From Aphrophora alni (lineage: Eukaryota > Arthropoda > Insecta > Hemiptera > Aphrophoridae): a DNA stretch of 64,000 bases. Positions within the stretch are counted from its first letter, which is position 1, and each line of letters opens with the position of its first letter. Shown here piece by piece: positions 23,073-35,479 of this stretch. The position numbers were made by a program, and so were the translations under genes. Under the pieces are notes generated by a model. That model saw only the letters and a program-made list of their open reading frames with translations, searched no databases and was not told where the DNA came from. Where the stretch lies: NCBI GenBank assembly GCA_963513935.1, contig OY740776.1, forward strand, positions 9,702,724 through 9,766,723, in the 5' to 3' direction.

Positions 23073-24090
23073 TTAGGTTGTGTGAATAATTGTAATTACA
23101 TTTTTGGTTCCAACTGTCACCATTTCATGTATCACGACCTTGTTTAATTCATCCATGCCAGTCTGTGTGTTCATGTTCTCATATTTGTGATGGGGCCTTG
23201 TGTGTACATTTGCTTCCGTAATAAAAAGGAGATGTATTTTGCATCTAGGCCTATTGCATGGAAAAGAACCGTGGGGAAGGTTAGGTTGTTTAGGTGTGTT
23301 GGAATCGGGGAGCTTGGGGTGAACTAACATGCGTTTCAGATTTGTGGGGTGTCTAAACAAGAGTTCACTTTCTTCAGAACATATCCTTTTGGCTCTGATA
23401 GCCTGGCTATAGGGAATGGCTCTTTTAGTATTCATAGGATGGCTGGTGTCGAAGTGGAGGTATTGTAGGTGGTTTGTTGGTTTAACATGAATAGTATTTT
23501 ACTATCCTTTAGTTTTACATTGACGTCCAGAAAGGTAACTTGGGAAGTAGACACAGTCCAGGTGAAATTTAGGATAGAAATTTTTGAAAGACATTCTAAG
23601 AAGTGATCTAGGCTTAACTGTCCTGATGTCCAAATTAAAAAGATATTGTCAATGTATCTGTACCAACAGAGAGGTTGATGGGGTTGCCGCCTAAGAAAAT
23701 TTTCCTCCAATTCTCCCATGTAAAGATTTGCATAAGATGGAGCCATTCTAGTGCCCATTGCCGTTTCTTTTTTTTGTAAAAAGTTCTTGCCTTAGAATTG
23801 GAAGTTATTCCGTTGAAGAATGAACTTAGCGAGATTCGCCAAAAAAGAAGTGATAGAATTTGTGTTGTTCTGTCGATTGTTTAAGAAATGTTCCAGAGCT
23901 GATAGACCATGTGCATGAGGGATATTGATGTATAATGTTTTTGTGAATTTTTGGTAACACATAGAATTGGGGTGTTGTAGGGTTTTCATTGTACAGGAGT
24001 TTGAGAGTGGAGTCGTGACAGCCACTTTACTTGACCTTGTAAGGTAAAAACAATTCAGATACAAACATATTTTAATGTACAATTCACTTA
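23073..24090 (-). pseudogene. Penelope-like reverse transcriptase, decayed
   Basis: Three minus-strand frames join in order. First comes LYINIPHAHGLSALEHFLNN (about 23950), then ETAMGTRMAPSYANLYMGEL (23765-23705) and WYRYIDNIFLIW (near 23655). VTFLDVNVKLKDSK (near 23540) follows, then IPYSQAIRAKRICSEESEL (23415-23350) and a C-terminal GSFPCNRPRCK. This order is that of PLE RTs with the PCNRPRC linker. The active-site YxDD reads YIDN: the second Asp is Asn at 23645-23647, which would abolish catalysis. Frameshifts separate the frames and no GIY-YIG block is recognisable, so it is truncated at the 3' side. Confidence 0.88.
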
Positions 24091-24599
24091 CTGGACGTTA
24101 ACCTAAAAATCTTGAATTTTTTTTTTCAGTAAAAAACATTTTTGCTCACAAAAAATGTTAATATTCTTATGAAGACAGGCATGTAGTAAAAAAATAACGG
24201 AGGGGTGGGGGGGAAATCAAAATGGAGAGATAAAATAAAAAATTACCATAACCATCTAACCAATTTGTGATGATTCTTGCTAAATCAAGTATAATAACTA
24301 CCCTGTATTTAAAATCAGTTTTCTTCTAGATTTTTTGTTTCCGACATTTTAAATCTTCGGAATTGTCTTTTATAAACCTTGTTACACAACATACTATCTG
24401 AAAATAAATAAATTTGTAATTATTTCGCCTAGTTTCCATCCATTTCATCTATATCGTTAATGGTAACATCCTACCTTTAGTCCTAAATGTTACAAACAAT
24501 ATTCTACGGAATATACATTTTAATACTAACTACGACTCAGAAGACGTGTAATGCGTATGCATCACACGATATGTGAATCTTGATATTAGGTGTTTGTTT

Positions 24600-25298
24600 G
24601 GTAAATGGCCAATTGATAACGTGTTGCGATTTAATATAGAAATTTCATGAAATCGTATTTTACATACCACATTATTAAACAATTGTATCATCTATAAGCT
24701 GGGAAGACCCTTTTCAAGTATCAAAATCCATTATTTCTGTCAAAAATAAGCAATTTGAAAGTACGAAATTAAAGGATTATTAGGTTAAGGCATCTGTCTA
24801 CATCAATTCCTATGGCAAATTGAGTGTCTCATCACTCAATGTTTATGTTCATCCGCGTAAATAGGTCTGGCAATTATATATATCTAACCAAAACCAAGTA
24901 AAGGAACTACAGGTCTGGGAAGGTCATTATATAGTTACCTTATCAGACATTTAGTTCCTTTACTAGGTCAATATATATATCATGAGACCTAGTTCACATG
25001 ATTCTGAAATCATACGGCATAGTTATATTTACCTGGTAAAAGACAGTTAATGTGCATACATCTAAAGACATGCTACTATATTAGCTATGAAACCTAGATG
25101 CATAGGCTCATTGTATATTCTAAACATCAAATGCAATCTATTAAATTGCTTATATTTGACAGAAAAATAGGATTTTTATACTTGAAAGGGTCTTTTCCTA
25201 GTTTAAGGATGATCCAATTGTTTAATAATGAGATATGTAAAACACAATTTCATGAAATTTCTACATTAAATTGCAACTCGGTATAACTGGCATTTACC
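24600..25298. repeat. Long imperfect inverted repeat, arms about 157 bp
   Basis: 24600-24756 pairs with 25141-25298 inverted. Shared blocks include agaaatttcatgaaat, attattaaacaattg, acccttt.caagtat.aaaatcc and tctgtcaaa.ataagcaattt. The core (24757-25140) is noncoding and includes a smaller inverted pair, gtaaaggaact / agttcctttac (about 24899 and 24951). It may be the terminal repeats of a nonautonomous DNA transposon; no target duplication was identified. Confidence 0.75.
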
Positions 25299-27415
25299 TA
25301 TTCTTTTTCATTTTTATAATGAAATTTCACGGCTAAATAATTAGTTTCTTTTAAAATATGCTTTTAAAAGTCGCAGTTTTTAGAAGTGAATTTCGAAGTT
25401 ATGAATTCCCATTGGGATGTATACATACCTTAATTTTTTAATTAGTAGAAATAAACAACCTTTATAACAAAGTAATTCAATCATCTAATAAATTTTACCT
25501 CACAAAAACACTATAACTGTGGATTCAACATTTAATTTATACCAATTTAATTTTTACTAAGCACTACTCAAACGAACAAATGCTTCACAATAACAAACAC
25601 GATTCACGAATAAATAGGATGAACAAGATAGGTACAGAGTTACATCCGGTCCAGTTCACTTTAAGTCCGGTCCTATGGTCCACAGTCCAGTTCAAATGCT
25701 TTTTCGTCCAACGATATTAAGATTAGTTTTATTTATAACTACTATCACTAATTTATTGGTAAACGTTTCAATGATTAGTTTATCCAAGTTATGCCTGGTT
25801 TCAATCTTTCTCATTTGATTCCATTTATGGGTCATATCATTGTATCATGAGAACAATGGGAGATATTAAAACAAACGGTACAAAAACATTATTACACCAA
25901 CATTATCTCACACATCCATCTAAAAACCAAAATAGTTATTGCAATTTCCCCCAAAATGTCTTTATTTTATACGACTTTTAAATAAAAAATATGAAGTTTT
26001 TTCATTACCGAGTTTTCCCCAGTTTATGTATTATGGGAGATAGGTTCGTATAGTAGGGCCTCCTTTCATTATTACCATTTTCTGAATTAAAAAAACAGGT
26101 CCATATTTTAAGAAAACATAAGCTTGCTTCACTTGTCCCTTGTATCATGGATTTACGGTAACCAGAGATAAAAAAATATTTGATTGACATACATTTTTTA
26201 ATGATAGCCATCCAGGTTTTCCTTCTTTGCCAATTATTTTTTAACTGTAATTTTCATTTACTTGGAATATGACATACTGGTTTGGGATGTGAATCTTCAT
26301 ATTGGACGAAATTGGAACAATTGATTTTTAATTATCAGCCTAAATCATTTATAATTAGCTCAATGGACTTTTTAATCAAATTGATAACTCCCATACAGGA
26401 ATTTTCAAAATGAAAAGTACAATTTTAAATTGTAAAAGTAAAAGCTACTGTATACAACAAACATAATATAGCAAGATGTAAATTTAAACTTGAAAATGTT
26501 CTTCAGATATTTGTAATATTCCATAACTAATATTACATTTTATATATTTATGTATATATGCAGGTGTTATATACACAGTGATCATCATTGAAGTTAAAAG
26601 TAAATTTAATTAAGGAAAAGCTATTTTAGGAATTAAGATAGTTTTAGTTAGAAAATAGATAAATAAAATAATATTAAAGTTAGAATGGAGACGAACTGTT
26701 ACGAAAGACAAAATTGGAACAATAATTATGATGAGATGCTTACCTTGCAAAGGCAGTCAACGCCACAAACAAGAGAGGACTTATATAAACTCTTGGACAA
26801 AAGGAGATGGGTCTTTGGGTCTTTTACATGTGTTTTATTACTTGTATACTATTTGGTAATACCAAGAACCAATACTTTCCAAGATAAGCCTGTCTCCTGC
26901 CCATACAAAATCTAATCTAATAGGCTAACCCTATTAAACTCTAACCTATAATGAATATTGAGTAGCGATAAACAAAATTGTATTGAGTATTAAGGAAATA
27001 ATGTAATCCAATTTATATATAATTAAAAAATTAATATTAAAGAGAATCTAGTAAAACTGAACCAATGAGTTTATTGAAAATAAAGAACCCAGACCTAATA
27101 AAAGTAACTTCCTAACAGCTCTGTGACCTAATACAGCCTTTATTACAAAATAATGGTTAATCTTAATAGGACTGAGCATAAGTCAAGACTGAAAACTAAT
27201 CTAAGTGCTATTCACAAGGAGAATGAAAGTTCAGGGGATGAAGACAATCACACTTGATAGAGCAAATATTAAGTGAACGTTAGAAGTATAATATATAGGA
27301 GGAATTCTATACAAAAGATACTTATGGAAAAAAGACATTTTTAGCTTGGCATAAAAATTAAGCAATGTAGTGCAAGGAAAGCATTAGAAAATGTGTAAAG
27401 AGTAGAATGTCTATG
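25299..27415. other. AT-rich spacer
   Basis: No recognised feature. A 76-codon plus-strand frame at 26685-26915 with one hydrophobic segment (VFGSFTCVLLLVYYLVI) has no recognised relative and is not called. Confidence 0.3.
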
Positions 27416-27419
27416 TTAT

Positions 27420-28115
27420 AACAGGGGCAGTGAGATATGTTCTACTGTGGCTGTAGAAGTTATTCTGGACTTGATACTCTTCCACATAGTAATGAAACAG
27501 TCTACTAAGGGGGAACTTCTCAGAACAGAACAAACAAAGGACAGGGCATTAAATAAACAATAAGTATTCCCTAAAGGGGAGCACCCCCCCCCCTTTATAT
27601 CGTATGATATAAAGATGGGTCTGGAATCTTTGAGCCAAAAACCAAGTATTCCGAAATCATAGGCAAGTATGCAAACATTTTTCATGTAGAATGTCACGCA
27701 ATACAGAGATATGTACAGTTCAACCTTGATTGAAAATATAGCACCATAGCTATCCTTTAGGACAGTCTAGCAATCATTAAAGTTCTGAGCTCTCCAATCG
27801 TCAGCTCTAAAATCATACAAGATTACCTAGGAATATTTAATGATCACTATACTGGTAACAAGTCAGGTTGGGGTTTAGTGAGTATACCTTAGGAGAGCAC
27901 TTGCAGTGCTATCGGGCTGGGGGGACAAAAAACAACAAAGTAACCCTCCTCTGGAGGCCAGGGCACATGGGATTATAAGGATAAATAAAAGTGCAGACAA
28001 ACTTGCAGGAATGGGGGACCAGCTACCCCTTTATAGGACCAAAACCATGTTGGTCTTGAAAAATGTCAAAGAAGTAATAAGAAAAGAAAAAGAGGCCAAG
28101 AGAGCAAGCTTATGA
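27420..28115 (+). pseudogene. Jockey/I-type LINE RNase H remnant
   Basis: Plus-strand blocks: VILDLIPLHIVMKQSTKGEL (27450-27510), DGSGIFEPKTKYSEIIGKYA then IFHVECHAIQ (27610-27695), LSFRTV/DSLAIIKVLSS (about 27755-27800), and WRPGHMGL followed by INKSADKLAGMG (27955-28015). These follow the LINE pattern DGS.G.G, vfqaE..AI, SDSqaAlkal, WvPGH.gi.GN..AD.la. Stops and frameshifts abound. Confidence 0.75.
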
Positions 28116-28759
28116 GAAAAAGTAGAAAATACCTAAGCTAAGAGATTATTATTAACCTTTATATAAACAACAATATACACAGTGGCTCACTCTTTCAATA
28201 CCACTTTAAAACAGTATAGTACTGTATATTTAAATGTTTAGAATTTCTTTAACTGTAGAACTGGTAATAATTTTTCGTAAAATTCCCAGAGCTTTTGACG
28301 GAAATTGCATCCATTTTTTATTATTTAATGTTACATTGTATATAAAAATCATGAATACTAAGTTTTATATATAGTTTTATTCATAAAACTCCAAATAACA
28401 TGCTTATGCAACAATATTAAAAATTACCTTTTTTATGATGCCGAGTTCCACTTGATGAAAATCGAAAAAGATGTTTCGTTATTTAAAATTGTAAAACACT
28501 TAACTTGAAGAAGAATTTTTCAAAATCTGAGAAAAAGAAAATGTGCATAATATTACTGAAAATAAAAAGCTATTTACATAACATAAGTTATTTAAACAAA
28601 ATAATTTAAAATTGAATAAAATTATGCTATGTACACAGGAAAACAGTAATGAATAAAATCCTGCAAAACTACTGCAATTTTTAGGGCAGACAATTTAAAA
28701 TAACTTCAGACCCTAATTCAAAAGGCTATAATAGAACTTTTAGACTGGTTTGATGCAAA
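28116..28759. other. AT-rich spacer
   Basis: Nothing recognised. Confidence 0.3.
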
Positions 28760-29370
28760 TTGTTTTATAATTAAATAGTAACAAAACCCAAATTATTAAA
28801 TTTCAAATCTGGCATAGGAGGCATTCATCAGAGCTAAATTTTGATGGCAAAGAACATATTTCTGTACAAGCAACAAAATTTTTGGGGCTCCTTTAGACAT
28901 GAATTTAAACTGGAAAACATTTTTACACATACTCTGTAATTCTTAGAGAGCTTAATGTTTCCAAATGTCCATATCAAGGAGTACAGTAGATCTAAAAAAT
29001 AAATTATTTATCATGAAAGCTTTTGCTCAATAATGCAATATGGTATCTTACTGTGGGGTTGTGCAATAGATGTTGATGCAATTTTTAAACCAGAGAAAAA
29101 TATACGGCTGTATGATCTTTTATTTAAAAAATATATTTCCTGCAAACCTCTGTATAAAAAAATTGTAAATATTGATACTTTCATCTATGTATATTCTAGA
29201 GATTATTTTGTTTATTAAAAGGAATTACCCTGAGGTGAACGACAAATAAAAGAAGCTTCAATATAATACAAATAAATAAATAAAGTTGCCAAAATATCGC
29301 CTAAACATAGCAAAAAACTATTGAATTTAGAGGTGAACAATTTTTTAATAATCTTCTGATACATATTTAA

Positions 29371-30266
29371 CCTTAGCTGGTATCATATCTTTTTGTAACA
29401 CTTAAGGTATCATGGGGTTTCACATTTTTAAGGGCGGTAAGACAATATAAAAAAATGTTAACACAATTAATATATATTTTTATAATAAAATAATATGAAC
29501 ATTTTTATTAGTACTAAATGCAAAAATTACTGATTTTATATTTTAAAAATATTTAAATATTATTTATTTTGCACAAACTCCCAAATGTTGACTTTTTATT
29601 CTTATTTATTATTTTGATAATGATAGTAAAGTAATAAATAAAAATAATCCTAATACATATTAGGAAAAGGTACACTCAATAAGCTAAACAAATCACATAT
29701 TTATAAACATCTTACAAAATATTGAATTTTAGCCCGGAAAATATTCATTTTCTTCCTTGGATTCTCTTTCGTTTTCAATTTCTTCTTTATCAATTTCCTA
29801 CTCAGAATCAGTATCATATCATAAGCACTTTCCATCTCGTAATCCGGATTGTTATCACTGTCATAACTATTTCCAAAATTTTCTAGTTCACTTTCCAATT
29901 CATTGTCGACTAATTCTTCCAATCTGGATAAAAAGTCTGGTTGTGTACTATGCACAACACGGCGTGGGTGCTCTGTATCCATTCTACCAAAAATGATTTA
30001 AATTTACACTATTTACAGTATAAAACTATGTAAAACTATAAAACAAACAATTATATTTTAATATGTCACTGTTTTAGAATAAAAATCAAATAGTCAAGAA
30101 AGGAATAACAAGTATCATACATCTCTCAGACTGCTCGTCGATATCAAAACATTATATTTTTCACAATCCGTACACAAACTTAACTACACTTGCACATTTG
30201 AAACTTGACCTAGTTGGGGGGTGAATTTCCGGAGCGGTCTCACAGACCGATGATACCAGTTAAGGG
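29371..30266 (-). mobile_element. Nonautonomous piggyBac derivative, family D
   Basis: TTAA at 29367-29370 and 30267-30270. Ends read inward CCTTAGCTGGTATCAT (left) and CCCTTAACTGGTATCAT (right), nearly identical after one gap. It keeps the transposase N-terminus but not the catalytic domain. Confidence 0.88.
29701..29982 (-). pseudogene. piggyBac transposase N-terminal leader, family D
   Basis: 93-codon frame starting MDTEHPRRVVHSTQPDF and followed by an acidic stretch (ELVDNELESELENFGN, then DSDNNPDYE). Acidic leaders of this type precede the DDE domain in piggyBac transposases; here the domain has been deleted and the frame runs into unrelated residues. The identification rests mainly on the enclosing TTAA/TIR structure. 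Confidence 0.7.
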
Positions 30267-30929
30267 TTAAAAAAAAAGAGTTTCTCAATTTTTAAGAGAT
30301 CACTGACAAACAAAAATTTGGTATTTCTGCAAACAAAAGCTTATTATAGTGTCAAGGAGTATTTAAATGATAAATTTATATAAGTATTCGCAAGTTGAAT
30401 GAACACATAATTATTGTGTTATGAAGGTGTATGTGTAGTATTAGTATGTTTTGTTTTGTATTGTCTGTTATTTGAGTTTAGGACAATTTTACAAGTTTTA
30501 TAGCTTTTGCTATTTGTAAAATGTTATGTGACAATAAACTAAACTAACCCCTAATTTCAGTTCCAACTTTTGAAAACAACATATTTTAAATTAATATTAA
30601 CATACAAAATTAAAATTAAAATCTCGGCTATGAATTGATATTAGGGAAAAAATTAGTGTTGTCTATAGTTTTTGAAGTCTACATATGCATATAAATTGTG
30701 GTATTACCAGTAAATAGAATTTCAGTTGTGCCTTTATCAGTTCTATGTTTAAATAAACTTAATGTAAAAAATGAATATAACATATATTAACATAATTACA
30801 TAAAATAGTATACAATTTTATACCTGAACAAGACAGGATTATTACAATTGAGCAACTGCCACAAATGACACATTTGAATTTACAACGTGTAGCTGAGAAA
30901 ATCTCCCACAGATTAAAAGGAATTGTACA

Positions 30930-31440
30930 CTAAAAGATGTTGAAGACTCCTCTTAAATGCTATTTAGTCTTCAATAATTTTAATATTTATTGGGAGTTTG
31001 TTAATAACCTGTCTAAGGAGGCAATTTTCTAGACTTATCAAAACTGTTTTGCTTAAGGTCACTTTGATGATGTCTGGTATGATAGCTATGTATTTCACTA
31101 TTTATTATTGGATTACACTAAATTGTACACAAGTTTTTTGTAATATATACACATAGAGTTGTGTAGGGTATCCTGGTTTCTTTAAAAGCGCCTTTATAGG
31201 ATTACAATTTTTATGGACCATTTCAAGCCTTGTAGCATTTTTTGCATTATAAATAGCCTTTTCACATTTTGAATTGTTAAGTCTCCCCACTCTATCACTC
31301 CATAGTAGGTTGCTCAGCCTTCCAAATGATTTTAGATTTAGTATTAAAACAAAAATACCCGAATATAACTTTTGCCAAATTATGTGGAATATTGATTCAA
31401 TTATAACGTGTTGAAACAGTGTGATGTTTGGTTTCACCCG
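30930..31440 (-). pseudogene. LINE RT C-terminal remnant
   Basis: Minus strand: NATRLEMVHKNC followed by ALLKKPGYPTQLYVYI (31240-31130), and the end block NCLLRQVINKLPINIKIIED with AFKRSLQHLL (31030-30930). These resemble the CR1/Jockey-group ending (LQKk..R.i....y.pt..Ly ... LP..ik....Fk..l...L). Degraded. Confidence 0.5.
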
Positions 31441-32246
31441 TTTATTAATTCTTTTTGACGTTATTCACAACAGAAGGTTGTAAATGGGAAATTGAACTTA
31501 ATGCTATGCAATTCCAATAAACCCTTAATTTTATTCAAGTCCCACCTTTGGGGAACTGCTTGATAAATTATTTATTAACGCCCTTATTCTGCCAAAATCC
31601 ACAATGCCTCAAGAATGAAATACTGTCTTTAGTATTTATTCTTATATATTAGGAATCACTTTAAAATTCCTTTAATACTTTTATTATTTAATCAAAACTA
31701 GCTCTTTTTTCTCTTATTGCTATAACTTTAAAACTCACTCTCAGGGAGTGTCATTTGAAAGAGTTATTTTGCGGAATCTATTTAAAATTGTGAAATTTAT
31801 GAGAGCACAAATTATTTTAAAAAAAAACACTCTTAACTTTAAGCTGAAAACAACATAGGTTTAGTTTAAAATCCACACAACACAATGTTATCCAGAAATA
31901 AAAATTATATTTTAATTAAAAATTCCTTTTTTAATTCTTTATATTAATCAAGATTTTAATTTATAAAATTTCTTAACTTGATTTAACTATAACTTTTCTT
32001 AGATTTAAAACATCTTACACGAATTCAACATAAATATCAATTACTATTATTTCTCTAATTATTATTAAAATTAATATGTCTTTACTAAATATTAAAATCA
32101 AACTTACTTTAAAATTAAAAACACATTGATTTTAAAAAGTACATATATAAAATAAAAAAGAATTTAAATTTGATAATTTTCCCCAGAAAGTTTTTTTATT
32201 TATTTTTTATTTCAAAGCGAATATTTATTCAAAATCGTAACTGTGG
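31441..32246. other. AT-rich spacer
   Basis: Nothing recognised. Confidence 0.3.
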
Positions 32247-32248
32247 TA

Positions 32249-33119
32249 CAGTAGAACCCCTCAAACTCGACCCCCTCAAACTCGACATTCCGTCAAACTC
32301 GACAGGGCCAGTGACCAGGAGCATACGATTTCCAAGGTCATTCACTGCATTGTTTTTTGGCATGTGCGCCTGCCAGATGCCGGGAGGTTGAGGCTTGTCA
32401 CTTTTGTTTATATGGCTGTAAGGGTTGCTCCTTTGTCTAGCCACTTTCTAATCCTACTGTATAGTAGAGGCCAAAGTTAAAGATAAAGGGTCCAGGTAGA
32501 CCGGGACAGCCCCAATCATGTGTTGTCAAAATATTCATATTGTTGTGAACCCAAGCGCCTACCACCCGGATGCTACCGGTCATTAGCACCGATTCCATTA
32601 AAAGTAAGCGGCAAGTCTTTTGTCATAACAATTCAACGGAGCGTTGTAGAACTATGATTCAAGTTTTGTAATAAAGGTCTTAAACAGGTGAAAAAAATGA
32701 CCCTACTCTTAATTATATGCGATCAGCAGTTCAATTTATAGCAGTTGTGTTGGACGGTGTTATTTCCAAGAATAATGTTATTTCCGTGTTTTTTTTTACT
32801 CTAGACTTTACTGTAAATTTTATTACAGAAGCCTTTTTAGTTTACTGAGCCTGTTGTACAAAGCCAATACTTTTAAAATCTCATTTGACTAATCGATAAA
32901 TTTCATTTTAATGTGTGATTGAACACACTATTTTTGTTGTTGTCAGGCAGGGACTTTTTTGCAATAAACGTGTAATCATTGATAATCAATAAATGTACAG
33001 TTATTTAAAGTATTTGTTGCAAGTCTAACCATTAAATATCAAAGTTCCCTAAAACTCGACAACCCCCAAACTCGACAACCTTAAAGTCCACATTGTGTCG
33101 AGTTTGAGGGGTTCTACTG
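32249..33119. mobile_element. Tigger-type MITE, 871 bp
   Basis: TA at 32247-32248 and 33120-33121 flank perfect inverted ends of 23 bp starting CAGTAGAACCCCTCAAACTC. The word AAACTCGAC is repeated just inside both ends, a pattern seen in Tigger/pogo termini. The interior has no transposase. Confidence 0.9.
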
Positions 33120-33121
33120 TA

Positions 33122-35055
33122 CCTTGTAAAAATATTTATAGCTGTTTTCGGCTCCTGTAAGGCAATGCTGATTACAGTTGTTTTGGTGAAGGTTGAAGTC
33201 TAGTTGATGTCAGCTAGCAGTCCTCAGTTACGTTGAAATTGGTTGTGCTGTTGTTAAAGTTGAATGGTTGCAGATTGAAGATCTTGTAGTCGAAAAGTTT
33301 AAAGATGAAGTCCAAGTTTGAATCAGTGTGGCTGTCTGTTGTATCTTGCTATACCATTTGAAATGCCAGGTCGCTTCCAATAAAACAATCGGTATAGCCT
33401 AGTGCTGATCACATAAAGATGATTGTAGATGACTCTCTTCCTGGTGCTAGTTAGAGTTGTTCTCCTACTAGGAGCTTGATCAAGACTTGTTCTCCTTCTA
33501 GTAGCTGTATCAAGACTGAAGAAAAGTTCTGTTGAAATGGACCTCCAAAACCTTTTCCCTGTTCCATGGTACCGATTTCTATGAACATTTCCCTTTCATT
33601 TTTGAAATTTAAAGTTGATTAATTTGGTTTATTTCTTCAAGATTTCACTTTAGTTTTTATTATAACCCTTTTGGTTATTTTATTGTTTGTTTTACTTTAA
33701 TTAGTTGTTGATTAACTAATTATTATTTAGTTTATTTGTATATAGGTTGCCAGCACTGTTTTTGCAAAATCCAAACACATGACTCCTCCCCTATTGTGTG
33801 GTAGGGGTTTCTACAGGTTGATTCCTGTACTGTCTGACTTTCTGGAATTTAATTTGTACACTTTCTTCAAAATTCCCATATCTCTGGTTCTAACAGGAAT
33901 TCTGGAAATCTGTAAATGTCTTTTTGTTCCTCTTGACTTCTGGATTCCATACAACTTTGATTGAAAGTTGTAGGATGATAACTTTCTAAGATATACCCTT
34001 TGTAGTTTTTCATGATTTTTTTCTTTGACCAACTTTTGATCGGTTCGGAATTTCTTAATTCTTCTTTTTGGTTTTTGTAGCCTCTGCCTTAGAAATGAAG
34101 GAATTCTTTACGTTTTTCATTTATTTTCATTTTCTGATAAGTTATTCATTGTTAAACTTTGTCGATTTTTCGATGGTCAAACCTCCCCCCCCAATTAATT
34201 ATATATGTACTTATTTTGGTATCATTTTATTATGTCACATATCCTTAACCTATTTCCATTATAAAAAATTTAACTTATTATCTAGACAAAATTTTAGTTT
34301 TTTGTCTACGCATGTTTTTTGCAATAACTATTAAACTATTCGAGTTAATAAACATTTTCTTGTATTTCCTATGATAACCAGTTATTCTTTATCATAATAT
34401 ACTTTTATATTCAAAATTTAAACAATTTAAAATTTAACATAGGAGATTGCATGTGAATAATTTTTGTAACAAAGTTGAATCAAATTATTTTATCCAGTCT
34501 GGACCTGTAATGTCACGTGATCAACCGAGCTATTGTTCTCAGTCGACCTGTCGGCTCATGTTAGGTAGCCACCCCACTTCCCTTGCACTTTGGATGTTTC
34601 ATTTATTAATGAACTTGACAAAACTTTTATAATTCTACTTTCCTTCATATTAAACTAATTTTTTCTGTACACATTATTAATTATTTATGGATATTACCAT
34701 TTATTTATATATTCTTGCTATTTATTATGTTTTAACTAAAATTTTATGTTTTACAAAAATTTTTGTTTTTGGAACGATTTTGGTGAAAAACCCAAACCGT
34801 TTCAGTGTCTCATTTTCACGAGAACTAGATTTGATGAAAATAAATACAATATAATGTATAATATAATATATAAGTGTCAAAGTACAAACATTTATTCTCG
34901 ACCTTGAAAATAAATAAATTTGTGCACACATCTTTTCGAACATTGGATAGGCCTTTAATAAGATGTCATAAAATTCCAGAGTAGAAATTACAGAGATATT
35001 TACTGAAAGAATTGCATAAAATACTAAAATCATACTGATTGAAACTTTCATGTTA
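33122..35055. other. Spacer, possible LTR-like or other repeat sequence
   Basis: 33420-33510 contains two near copies of gttctcct.ctag.agct(t/g) ... tcaagact. 33780-34040 is more GC-balanced than its surroundings, without a usable ORF. No feature could be assigned. Confidence 0.25.
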
Positions 35056-35059
35056 AATG

Positions 35060-35475
35060 AGAAGAAGAGAATATCGGCTGAAGTTCCACGAGGTACTCTT
35101 TTGGGACCAGTCTTGTATTTATTATACACAAGTGATCTGCCTATTACAGAGTATTAAATCATAGCTACCTTGATGATGATTCAGAAATTGGAAATAATAT
35201 TAATTAAGCGACAAACAAATTTCAGAGTCTCTAGTACTGTGACCAAATCCAACAAAAGTGGTGCATAAAAAAAAAATCAGTTCACATAAATTTTACTAAT
35301 TAAAACACGCAACAACATGTATCAGTTAACATCAAATCCTTTTTAATCCCTCGTGCAAATTCGGCTAAGTCTAACATTAGATGCCAAACTCAGGTGAATA
35401 TACATCATATCAAAAATAAAAAACAAAAGTTAAGATTAAAATTAAGGAAAATGTATTGGTTCTCAGTTGTCCTTA
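35060..35475 (+). pseudogene. Jockey-like LINE RT catalytic remnant
   Basis: ISAEVPRGTLLGPVLYLLYT then SDLPI (35070-35145) matches LINE RT motif iSGVPQGSvLGP.LYllYtsDlP. The following ADD block is decayed (LDDDSEIG-like near 35170). Further on come QKWCIK, DAKLR-like LD..L.W and KENVLVLS/MYW (about 35240-35470), as in Jockey RTs. Confidence 0.65.
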
Positions 35476-35479
35476 TAAT

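Larger units (their letters stand above)
28760..30545 (+). pseudogene. LINE ORF2 3' end, split by a piggyBac
   Basis: Blocks before the insertion: ISVQATKFLG and LDMNLNWKTFLHIL-like (28860-28940), YHESFCSIMQYGILLWGCA (29012-29070), then IRLYDLLFKKYISCKPLYKK (29104-29160). After the insertion 30282-30380 reads FSIFKRSLTNKNLVFL, then AYYSVKEYLND to a stop, the standard LINE C-terminus, followed by a 3' UTR ending gacaataaactaaactaac. The 896-bp piggyBac derivative between TTAA sites (29367 and 30267) explains the gap. Confidence 0.75.

Noticed and set aside
26685..26915. Small membrane protein ORF with one hydrophobic segment
   Set aside because: 76 codons, no recognised relative and no splice or promoter support; such frames are expected by chance in AT-rich sequence.
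29757..29996. 79-codon plus-strand ORF
   Set aside because: Antisense shadow of the acidic piggyBac leader, whose codons give a Ser/His-rich complement.
34725..35129. 134-codon minus-strand ORF
   Set aside because: It overlaps the plus-strand Jockey-like RT remnant and shows no family motif; treated as a shadow.
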